From: Pleurotus ostreatus/Saccharomyces cerevisiae fusant
Taxonomy: Eukaryota > Opisthokonta
DNA length: 16,073 nt
NCBI GenBank assembly: GCA_024196135.1
Contig: JAMQCK010000771.1
Span: 1-16,073, forward strand
Reading direction: 5' to 3'
Shown here piece after piece: positions 8,945 through 16,073 of this stretch. Made by a program: the position numbers and the translations under genes. Below the pieces are notes generated by a model. It searched no databases. It saw nothing but the letters and a program-made list of their open reading frames with translations, and was not told where the DNA came from. Each line of letters starts with the position of its first letter. Position 1 is the first letter of the stretch.

Positions 8945-9887
8945 ATGTCACACGCAATCCTCCCATCCGCCAAATGCGCGCTCTGTACTTCGAGCTTCCC
9001 GTTCCCCGACAAATGGCTCTTGTTCCCGAATTGCGGTACGCCTCTATGCCTCTCTTCATTGGACAACGCCACTTCATTGATCGCCGCCGCTCGAAACGTT
9101 GTATACTAACCCTCCCTTAGGTCACGCCTTCTGCGAGACGTGCGCTCAGGCTCAGGGTGATCGGTGCCCGACCTGCCGCGCCGCGTCCTTCGGGCGGCCT
9201 CTGCTCCGTATTCGTGGCCCCCGAATTGAAGAGCTGGGGGACATGCGCGAAAGGCTGTCCGACACGCGCAAGCAACTGTCCGGCACGCGCATGGTGCTCG
9301 AAGATACTCGTGGCGAGCTCGTCGCAACGAGGAAGAAACTCGAGGCGGCACGCAAGGAGCTCGAAGCGGAGCACGCCAAGTGGGACCGCCTGAAGGGGGT
9401 GCTGGTGGAGTACGGGGCGCTCGAGGGCGTCATGGAAGCCGTGCAGATGAAGATTGAGGGGATCAAGGCGGATATGAGGGCGCGGGACGAGCAGGTGAGG
9501 CGCTTGAGGGAGTGCGTGGAGGGGTTGTGGAAGGGTGGGGCCTGGGAGGAGGAGGAGGGTGGGATGAGCGGACGGGGAGATGGGACGATGTTCGTGGCGG
9601 TTTGGGAGATGAAGAAGAAGCTCGTGCGAAGCACCGAGGAGTGGGGCGCCGCTGTAAGCGAGTGGATGGCAAGGATTCTGTTCGAGGGCAAGGTATGAAA
9701 GCGCGCTCCTTTACGATATGAAATGGCTCGGCTGACGATTATCAACTTTCAGGTTCACTCGAGGGTGGATATATTTGCTTTGTGGCACTGGTTCCTCGTT
9801 CTATGTCCATGGGTTCTCGTTTTACTGTTGTGTTGGTCGTGGACGCTGCCCTCGGTCAGCGCCGAGCAGCTGTATATTCCAGGCTAA
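8945..9887 (+). CDS. RING-finger / coiled-coil / C-terminal TM protein (gene D)
   Basis: Three exons: 8945-9035, 9121-9692 and 9753-9887, giving 265 aa. Intron 1 (85 bp) has a perfect TACTAAC branch site. The C3HC4 RING uses C11, C14, C30, H32, C35, C38, C46 and C49 (CALC...CGHAFCETC...CPTC). A GRPLLRIRG motif follows, then a striking coiled coil with six exact seven-residue repeats (72-113). A second charged helix ends in a Gly/Glu-rich patch (about 170-190). The last exon encodes a Trp/Leu-rich membrane segment (about 228-252, FALWHWFLVLCPWVLVLLL) and a tail SAEQLYIPG. By domain inference it is a tail-anchored RING E3 ligase. It pairs with gene B (three exons, WLLFP, GHAFC). The N-terminus is five residues longer than the others. 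An in-frame upstream ATG at 8829 exists but is less likely. Confidence 0.85.
9243..9368 (+). repeat. Coding 21-bp repeat: six perfect heptads in RING protein D
   Basis: Six consecutive 21-bp units encode MRERLSD, TRKQLSG, TRMVLED, TRGELVA, TRKKLEA and ARKELEA. The pattern is [T/A/M]-R-x-x-L-x-x with Arg and Leu fixed at heptad positions 2 and 5. Codons differ between units (CGC/CGT/AGG; CTG/CTC), so the amino-acid pattern is better kept than the DNA. Confidence 0.9.
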
Positions 9888-9943
9888 AGTAGCTTCTGGC
9901 CCCCGGTTTGCTCAAACGCATATATACAGAAGTGTTACAAGCG

Positions 9944-10709
9944 TCAGCCCAACAATCTATTGATTCCTTTTTGGGATTTCCCTTTGTTCCAGTTGACGAT
10001 GGCGGCGCCGAACCTGCGATTCCGAAGCGCCCAGGACTCCAAGAGGCGCAAGGCATATCTACCATCTAAGAATGTTCACAGCGCTTGGAAAGCTCGATGA
10101 AAGCGTGCTTACCAGGGAGCAGGAGGGTTCTCGGATGGTTCTCCGTCGCACCGCCCGTCGTGACCACGTCGGCCTTCACAATGTGCTTGCACGACAGTCT
10201 TGGAGCTGCTACGGGAGCCAGATAGTTGTCCATGAGAGCTCGCTGAGCCCATTGTGCCCCTCGGTACGTCCCGAAATGACATCCATGTCCCGGGGAAGAC
10301 GAAGGCGGTCCGCCGCGTGCGATCGCTTCATGCTCTCAACCACGACCACGACGACCTCGGCGTCACCGTCTCCCTCAACCATCACCACGCCTGTGCACTT
10401 CTTCCGCTTCGGCGCGCCTTCGATACACGGGTAACAATCCCTGGCTGCAGAGGCTATGCACCGTCCGACGCGGCAATCTGTGCGATCGGACTGCGACCTT
10501 ACTGCGACCTGCAAGGGCGACCCACGCGCCTGCGGACCCCATACAACGCTGAGCATCATCTTACGCGTGCGGAGGAACATGTCCGCGCCTGGGAAGGGCG
10601 CTCGGGAACACGCTGGGACGGATGAAATGATGCACTTGGATCCGCCGCGTATCGGTATTGGCGATTCGCCTTGATAACTGGCGCCATCGGCGGTCCCTGG
10701 GGTCCTCAT
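9944..10709 (-). CDS. Spliced agaricomycete protein with conserved-looking C-terminus; 5' end unresolved
   Basis: The last two exons are well supported: 10242-10113 and 10065-9944 on the minus strand, joined across a 47-bp intron (gtaagc...ttcttag). The spliced frame reads MDNYLAPVAAPRLSCKHIVK..., then TLLLP-DGRYALRLLESWALRNRR, NWNKGKSQK, and ends NRLLG-stop at 9944-9946. From memory it resembles the C-terminal block of a family seen in agaricomycetes (Cys-rich N-terminus, KRxK plus acidic tract, then a DYLA...SWAL...WNKGK end); no symbol is known to me. Upstream, a different frame (10709-10209) has a Cys-rich part (RCIASAARDCYPC...KKC), PKRKK and a Val/Glu/Asp run that fit the N-terminal half. 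The junction between the two frames is not settled. An acceptor CTCAG at 10243-10247 fits phase 0, but every donor choice gives an intron of unusual length, so a frameshift is also possible. The gene is convergent with gene D; the stops are 56 bp apart. Function is unknown; the Cys-rich part suggests metal or nucleic-acid binding. Confidence 0.55.
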
Positions 10710-10746
10710 ACACTCCCTCTTCCCCTTCCCCTTCTCTCTCTTTACC
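10706..10746 (+). promoter_or_regulatory. Pyrimidine tract before the glycosyltransferase gene
   Basis: A nearly pure C/T run lies 38-78 bp before the ATG at 10784. Such tracts often sit at transcription starts of fungal genes. It also lies between the two divergent genes starting here. No clear TATA box was seen. Confidence 0.35.
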
Positions 10747-10783
10747 GAGACCCAGCGAGGACTAGAGTAGACAAGGACAGGAG

Positions 10784-13118
10784 ATGTCAGCGCCTGCGTA
10801 CAGCAAGCACGTCGTTGCGTTCACGATCAGTGGTGGATGGGGTGCGTGTAGCAGCGCTTGTCGATGATGTTCTTGTGCTAACAGAAGCGTACTTAGGCCA
10901 TGCGCGACCGATGGTCGCCTTTCTATGTCGCCTGGTACAGCGCGCGCCCGTGCTGGTGACCTTCATCGTCTCCGTAGTCATCGAGGACAAGACCAGGAAC
11001 GAAGTCGATCGCTTCCTGACGGGCGAGCATGCGGACAAGAAGGAGAGGTTTAGGTGCGTTAGGGTGCTCTGTTGAAGGAGGGAATTGGAGACTGAGTATA
11101 TGCGCAGGCTGGTTTTCATCCCTGCCGCTACACCCGTCCGCATGCAGGAGATGAAGGAGAACTTCGAGAACGCTTATACAGCCATCCTTACCGACACCAC
11201 CACTCGGGCCCCGGATGTGATGGTCTGCGATGTATGTGACCGTGATCCTCATCCTACCACCCTTCCCCTGTCTCCCGACTCCTCTGCTTCGTCCTGACTC
11301 CTACCCTCCACCCCTGCTGACCCACTGCCCAGACCATTGCCCACTGCGTCCTCCAATCGACCCGCGCCATGTCCCCCGCGACCCGCATCGTCGGCTGGTG
11401 CGGCTACGGCGCGATCGCCATCCTTACCTTGGCGCAAATGTTTGAGAAAGATATTGAGAAGCACTGGGAGCTGATTGAGAGGAGAGTGAAGGAGGAGGGC
11501 GTGCTGCCGAGGGCGGTGGCGAATGAGGTAAGTTGGTTTGAACCTCCATTGCCACGTTAGGCACCAGGAATGTGCAGGGTTTGAAAGGGCGCAGAAGGCT
11601 GACGAAAGCTATAGATCGCACTGAACGCAACTTCCGGGAAGACGCTGGACGTCGCAGACTTGCCACCTATGGCGGACTATGAGTTGTTTCCTCAGGTGCG
11701 TGCTACGCATATGCGCGCTGTGTATGATGCTTATTCGCCTTGCAGGAGGTAATTTAACGTCTTTTTCGAGCGCGTTCACCCAGCTCAGGTCTCATCCTAG
11801 CCTCCCGTCTTCATGCCATGGGACGTGCACTTTCACTCCGTCCGGTACGTTCGTCACTGGCACACACACGGTACGATAACCAAACTTATCCTTCCCCAGC
11901 TCCGTTCCCACCTGCGAAGCTATTATTGCCCCCTCCTGCCGCTCCATCGAGCCCAAGACCTGCGACGCACTCGCCGCGCGGCTCGCGCCGAATCATTTCT
12001 TCGCCGTTGGACCGCTATTCCCGCCTGCGGAGGAGGCGATGTCAAAGGTGAGCCTATTGTTTTCGCGTTAGCTGGCTGTCCGACGCTGCTAGCTCAATGC
12101 CCGTCATCGCTCGACGATTGTTCGTGTGGATGGATACTGACAGATGCTCTACAGGCAGGTGTCGCCGAGATCGCACAATCGGAGGAGGGGGCGGAGATTG
12201 TGAGCTTTATGGATCGGATGCTGAAGGAGAAGGGGGAGAAGAGTGTGCTCTACGTGCGTGTACATTTGTTGATGACATACGGGGAAAGGCTAACAAAATG
12301 TTTTCAGATCTCCTTCGGCTCGACGTTCTCCACCTTCATTGGCTTCGAGAAGGAGGTAATGTGGGCGTGGTTCGATGTGGTTGCGGATATGGGTATCCCG
12401 GTTGTGAGTCGTACTTTACTACTTTGGTTCGCTCTGTGATACGGAAGCTGACGATTTGACGGATAGATTATTGCCTACCACAAAATGAGCGAGCCACTAC
12501 CTGCAGAGTTGAAGGCCAAGTTTGACGCTGGCGGGGTCGCACTGATATCGACTTGGACGCCTCAGCAATATGTTCTGGCGCATCCGGTGGGTATACGCAA
12601 TCCAATCCATCAGTATCGCTCACCCTCGCCCGTAGGCTACCGGCTGGTTCCTCACCCACAACGGCTTTGGAGGTACCAACGAGGCCCTCGCCGCCGGCGT
12701 GCCTACCATATCCTGGCCAATTTGCGCCGACCAGCCGCTCTACGCGCTCCTTGTGTCTCGCGTGCATAACACGGGGTACGAGCTCAACGAGGTGCGCCGC
12801 GGCTTCGGGCGCAGACCGCGCCAGAGCAACGGGTGGGCGCCATCGAGCGACGTCTTCGATGTCAACGCGCCATACAATGTTGTATGGACGCCGGGGAACG
12901 AGGATAAAGTGTCGGAGGAGACGATCGAGAAAGTGCGGGAGGAGGCGAGGCGGGTGCTGCAGTGGGCGTTCTTCGATGAGGAGAAGAGACGAGAGAAGGA
13001 GGCGAATGCGGCCAGGGTGAAAGCGATGGTAGAGAGCGCGTGGGTGGAAAGGGAAGAAGAGGAGCAGGGTGTGGCTGTGAGGGATATGCAGCGCTTCATC
13101 GAAGTGTTTCTCAGTTAG
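10784..13118 (+). CDS. UDP-glycosyltransferase-like protein (GT1 family)
   Basis: Twelve exons: 10784-10841, 10897-11053, 11108-11231, 11333-11527, 11615-11695, 11746-11748, 11801-11844, 11900-12047, 12155-12253, 12308-12403, 12467-12586 and 12636-13118. The total is 1608 nt, 535 aa. The N-terminus HVVAFTISGGWGHARPM is a GT1 start with the probable catalytic base His21. Asp113 (PDVMVCD) is placed like the catalytic-dyad Asp. VGPLFPP (about 248-254), then SVLYISFGS at about 300-308, fit the linker and acceptor/donor domain switch. A donor-binding motif of exactly 44 residues runs W365 to Q408 (WTPQQYVLAHP...DQ). Family knowledge: these enzymes move sugar from a UDP-sugar to small lipophilic acceptors such as sterols, phenolics or xenobiotics; the acceptor is unknown. 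The motif core is HNGFGG, where plant enzymes have HCGWNS. Exon 6 is apparently 3 nt. The intron joins keep a single open frame and family-like spacing throughout. Confidence 0.88.
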
Positions 13119-13261
13119 TCTGGAGTCTGTTGGCTGATATCTGAATGGTTTCGAAGTTTATGCACCTCGGCACTCGTCGACAAACGTCAGCTGCTCGACT
13201 GCGTAGTCAATGCACGGTCGGTTCCGAGACCTCAGCGCTCACGATATGATTCATCTCCAGC

Positions 13262-13270
13262 GCTTATAAG
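13262..13270 (+). promoter_or_regulatory. TATA-like element of the F-box gene
   Basis: GCTTATAAG lies about 150 bp before the F-box ATG and about 55 bp before a possible 5' UTR intron. It is placed sensibly for a core promoter, but this rests on one short match. Confidence 0.3.
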
Positions 13271-13321
13271 GACTTTGCTCACAACGCTCATCTGTTCATC
13301 GCCTCCACGTACTCGTCCTCG

Positions 13322-13374
13322 GTGCGTCCTACATGCCGAACGCTGAGCAGGTTGAAGTACTGATGACCGTTTAG
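13322..13374 (+). other. Possible 5' UTR intron of the F-box gene
   Basis: A gtgcgt donor and a gtttag acceptor with CTGATG/CTGAG candidates enclose 53 bp. This is the commonest intron length in the window and uses the commonest donor. It is upstream of the ATG and does not change the protein. Confidence 0.35.
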
Positions 13375-13412
13375 CGCACTTGCTTATCGAAGGACAATAG
13401 ACGCTGTTCTCC

Positions 13413-14744
13413 ATGTCATTGACGCTCAACCTCCCGCCGAAGATCCTTGAGCGGATCGCAGGCTACAGTCTCCCACCCCTTTGGTACGAAGACCGCATCG
13501 GCAAACACCCATGGGCGTTCTCGCAGGTCTGTCGTCAATGGCGGGCCGTGGCGTTAGGCATGCACTGGGTCTGGTCGTACATCAGCCTTCCCCGCCTCGA
13601 CTGGCAATGGGCAGACGCTGGGTGCGCTTCGGCGACGGCCGCTGTGCAGGCATACCTTCAGCGCTCGGGCGAGCACCCACTCACCGTCAAGACGGTCAAC
13701 ACGAGGACGAAGGAGACCGCGCGCGACATCTGGGAGGCCCTTGCGCCTCATGTACATCGCATACGCGAGCTCGCGACGATGTCGAATTGCGAAGATCTTC
13801 CTGAGGCTTTCCGTGGTCCGCTTCCTGCTCTACGTGAGCTCCTTGTTGAGTGCGCGTATGCACTATCCATCGACGCGCCCAACTTGCGCATTCTCGAGAT
13901 CAGCGACACGTATCTCAGCTCCGTGCACTTGCCTTGGGAGAATTTACGCGCCTTCGAGATGTGCGACATGGTTCTGCACGCAACGGACTTCCACGTCCTG
14001 CGTCGCTGCGCGAGGCTGGAGGTCCTCAGCCTATCACTCGAGGTGTTCAACGCGGACGAAGAAGACATACAAGAGACCACCTACTTTCCCAATCTGCACA
14101 CGCTCATCGTCGGTGGCGTCGCCATCGAGGTCTGCCCCCACCTCCGCACGCCAGCGTTGCAGAACTTTACCCTTAGCATTCTAAGTGACAACGAGTATAC
14201 CGGCTGGCACGAGCGGTTGGGCATGCTCGAGACCGTCACGCATATGACGCTGCGCGACATGCATTGCATCTACGGCTACGACATCGACTTCCTGCGCGCG
14301 CTCGTCGCAATCCCGAAGCAGCTGCGCAAGCTTACCATCGTCGACGCGACGGGCTTGTATCCCGAGCCGCCGTGCGCCACGAATCAAGGGCTCTTAGAGG
14401 CGCTCATCTGCGATGAGACCGTGCCCTCCCTGACGAGCCTGGCGGACATAGACTTCGTGAACGGGATCGAAGGGATAGAGTGGACAGACGAGGACGTCTC
14501 CCTCGTCCGGCGTGTGGTCGAGTCTCGCGCTTCGTCGAGTGGCGGAGCCTGCGCTCCCCTCGAGCAAATCCGCATCTGGACGCCGTTCGCGGACTTCCCT
14601 GCCACTGAGCTGCAGGCGAGCTGGGCGAAATTGGAGGGTAGCGAAGGGAAATGCGTCTTGAACGTGGACGTTGGCCGGCAGGGCATGCAGGTTCAAGTTG
14701 AATCAGGTGCTGACTTCCAATCTGCCGCGCAGTCTATTGCATGA
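13413..14744 (+). CDS. F-box protein with leucine-rich C-terminal region
   Basis: A single exon of 443 aa. The F-box lies at residues about 5-60: LNLPPKILERIAG, then FSQVCRQWRAVALG and W52/W54, matching the L-P-x-x-[IL]-L...S-x-V-C-R-x-W pattern. Downstream are irregular leucine-rich stretches (about 125-320; LPALRELLVE, APNLRILEIS, ARLEVLSLSLE, FPNLHTLIVG) like the degenerate LRR arrays of many agaricomycete F-box proteins. Family knowledge: the F-box binds Skp1 in an SCF ubiquitin ligase and the C-terminal part recruits a substrate; the substrate is unknown. The start is fixed by an in-frame TAG at 13398-13400, five codons before the ATG. It lies 294 bp after the glycosyltransferase stop on the same strand. 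No introns are needed. Confidence 0.88.
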   Translation: MSLTLNLPPKILERIAGYSLPPLWYEDRIGKHPWAFSQVCRQWRAVALGMHWVWSYISLPRLDWQWADAGCASATAAVQAYLQRSGEHPLTVKTVNTRTKETARDIWEALAPHVHRIRELATMSNCEDLPEAFRGPLPALRELLVECAYALSIDAPNLRILEISDTYLSSVHLPWENLRAFEMCDMVLHATDFHVLRRCARLEVLSLSLEVFNADEEDIQETTYFPNLHTLIVGGVAIEVCPHLRTPALQNFTLSILSDNEYTGWHERLGMLETVTHMTLRDMHCIYGYDIDFLRALVAIPKQLRKLTIVDATGLYPEPPCATNQGLLEALICDETVPSLTSLADIDFVNGIEGIEWTDEDVSLVRRVVESRASSSGGACAPLEQIRIWTPFADFPATELQASWAKLEGSEGKCVLNVDVGRQGMQVQVESGADFQSAAQSIA

Positions 14745-15421
14745 GTTCTATGTAGTCGACCGCTATGGTCTGTAGAAGATTTACAGTGGCGTATGTACAC
14801 CGTAGTGTCCTGACTGACAGTTGAAGTACTCGGAGAAATCTGCGACCATCCTACATACAAGTCGGAAGGTGGACAGTGACAAGACCACGGAAGCTGCCGA
14901 CAACCATCTAACGGTTTGTAGCATCGATGGGTCCGACGCTGGCGCGCGAAATAGTCGTCGGGAGGAATGCTGCCGGCAACTGCCGATGTCCCTTTACTCC
15001 CGCCTTCACATCGATTCGAATCCGCCTTTTGTACTATCTTCTTGTTGCCTATTCCTCCACAGCACAAGTACCCTTCCTATGCTGTTGAGATGGGAACCTA
15101 TATATGCAAAGGTGTAGACGTTCAAGGCCAAATTCCACGCAATTGTGACAATTTCTCGATTTTCCCCCTCGCGCTAACTCGGGACCACATTGACCTCAGC
15201 CAAATTCCTCCCAGCCACGGGCATGCAAAGCTGTAGAGGGGCACAAAGGTATAAAAATCAGACGTCCTTAACTGTTTCCCCATGGATGTTGGCTGAACCT
15301 CCTTGTCCGACGTCGTCCTTCGCGGGGCGCCCTCGCGGTATGATCGGGGTACTGCTGGGGCTGTAGAGGCGGCGGAGACGCCAAGGGGCCCTCGGGCCAC
15401 TGCGGTGCTTGCTGACCTGCC

Positions 15422-15438
15422 AGTATACCTGGTATACT
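15422..15438. repeat. Perfect 8+8 palindrome with one-base centre
   Basis: AGTATACC-T-GGTATACT is a perfect inverted repeat of 8-bp arms around a single T. Each arm contains the self-complementary GTATAC. It could be a site for a dimeric regulator, but no adjacent gene is established. Confidence 0.6.
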
Positions 15439-15782
15439 CGGTGCGCGTTGCAGCAAGATGAGCGGCGCGTGGGGGCGGTGGTAGGAAACCTAGCCGCTTG
15501 CGGCACAGTGCCTATCATTCGCATCGGTGCTAAACGTTAAACATTCGGCCTGCCTCGAGCTTGCCATCGATCAAGTACTCAAGACGAAGAGGACGACATG
15601 GGCGCGCAGGCCGCAAAGGCAATTGGGTTGGGTTTGTCTTCCGTCCACGCCGTCAGTACGCTAGCGCTTCAAGGTACGCGTGCGTTTCTTTCTGTAGTCG
15701 CCTTCACTGACGCCCTTGCAGAGCCGACTTCGACCCCTACGCGCCCGCCCTTCAAGTGATGGTCGCGCCGCGCCGCCAATCC

Positions 15783-15935
15783 CTAACTTGGGCCGCCCGC
15801 TGGACCCTTCACGCCCGTTCTCCGCGTATGGTGAATGCGCTCGCCCGTCTCCAACAGCTCGATAACCTCATCGTCTGTTTGTAGAGCGGCCGTCGCCTCA
15901 GAGACTTCGCCTTCGCCTTTCGCTTTCTCCTCCAT
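15783..15935 (-). CDS. Small hypothetical ORF, 50 aa (weak)
   Basis: ATG at 15935-15933, stop TAG at 15785-15783. The peptide is charged and looks protein-like: it starts MEEKAKGEGEVSEATAALQ, then has DDEVIELLETGERIHHTRR and ends KGPAGGPS. No family was recognised. A GTTAGG at its end could be a donor, so it may be only a first exon. The opposite strand also has a long frame here without an ATG, so the coding strand is uncertain. Confidence 0.22.
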   Translation of the reverse strand: MEEKAKGEGEVSEATAALQTDDEVIELLETGERIHHTRRTGVKGPAGGPS

Positions 15936-16073
15936 CGTGCTCTCAGTTCCCGCCGCTCGATGGACCCTATTAGAATGCCCATAGATTCAGCTTTGCTGTA
16001 TTACCAGGCGCCGTAACCAAGTGAAGCGCTTATAAGCTTCTATCGGTTGGCCGTACAAGAAATGAGAAGGCGC

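Larger units (their letters stand above)
14745..16073. other. 3' flanking region, no firm gene
   Basis: This 1.33 kb contains no recognised gene. TATA-like elements occur at 15098-15106 (CTATATATG) and 15250-15257 (TATAAAAA). ATGs after the second TATA (15281, 15340, 15458) open only 4- to 8-codon frames. An ATG at 15598 opens a 37-aa frame across a plausible 48-bp intron (15674-15721, gtacgc...cttgcag with CACTGAC branch); the peptide resembles nothing known to me. A small minus ORF (15783-15935) and a 17-bp palindrome are listed separately. The sequence could hold a short or non-coding transcript. Confidence 0.5.

Noticed and set aside
12485..13020. Long overlapping frames inside the glycosyltransferase gene
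   Set aside because: They are shadows of the true exons in GC-rich DNA. The spliced frame gives a complete donor-binding motif.
13259..16036. 12-mer AGCGCTTATAAG before the F-box gene and again near 16025
   Set aside because: It is within chance expectation for this length. The second copy has no gene in view.
1..16073. Transposons, CRISPR arrays, rRNA, riboswitches, virus-like or toxin genes
   Set aside because: No transposase, reverse transcriptase, terminal inverted repeats, spaced palindromic arrays, or viral or toxin motifs were seen on either strand.

Overview
The window looks like nuclear DNA of an agaricomycete (mushroom-type basidiomycete). The evidence is many short introns (mostly 48-63 bp, with gtgcgt/gtacgt/gtgagt donors and CTNAY-like branch sites), GC-rich coding sequence, an intron-containing nuclear tRNA, and families typical of these fungi: a single-exon F-box protein, a glycosyltransferase-1 family enzyme and RING proteins. 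All gene models were spliced by hand from the sequence. No database or RNA data were used.

Layout. 1-312: the 3' end of an Hsp20-like gene running in from outside. 313-2396: a gene-poor stretch with three separate short tandem repeats. 2397-2483 (-): tRNA-Tyr(GUA) with a 14-nt intron. 2602-3863 (+): a complete ten-exon hob3/RVS161 BAR-domain gene, divergent from the tRNA. 4222-9887 (+): four consecutive genes, here called A, B, C and D, each encoding an N-terminal C3HC4 RING, a coiled-coil middle and one C-terminal membrane segment. 9944-about 10700 (-): a spliced gene, convergent with D, that single-frame ORF reading hides; its 5' part is unresolved. 10784-13118 (+): a twelve-exon UDP-glycosyltransferase-like gene with an apparent 3-nt microexon. 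13413-14744 (+): an F-box protein. 14745-16073: mostly non-coding or unresolved sequence, with one weak small ORF.

The RING array is the main point of interest. A and C share a five-exon structure with near-identical exon sizes; B and D share a three-exon structure. The order A-B-C-D therefore suggests that a two-gene unit was duplicated. All four interrupt the RING with a phase-1 intron at the same glycine codon. The proteins are predicted to be tail-anchored membrane E3 ubiquitin ligases whose coiled coils have diverged; their substrates cannot be read from the sequence. No transposon, CRISPR array or toxin gene was recognised.
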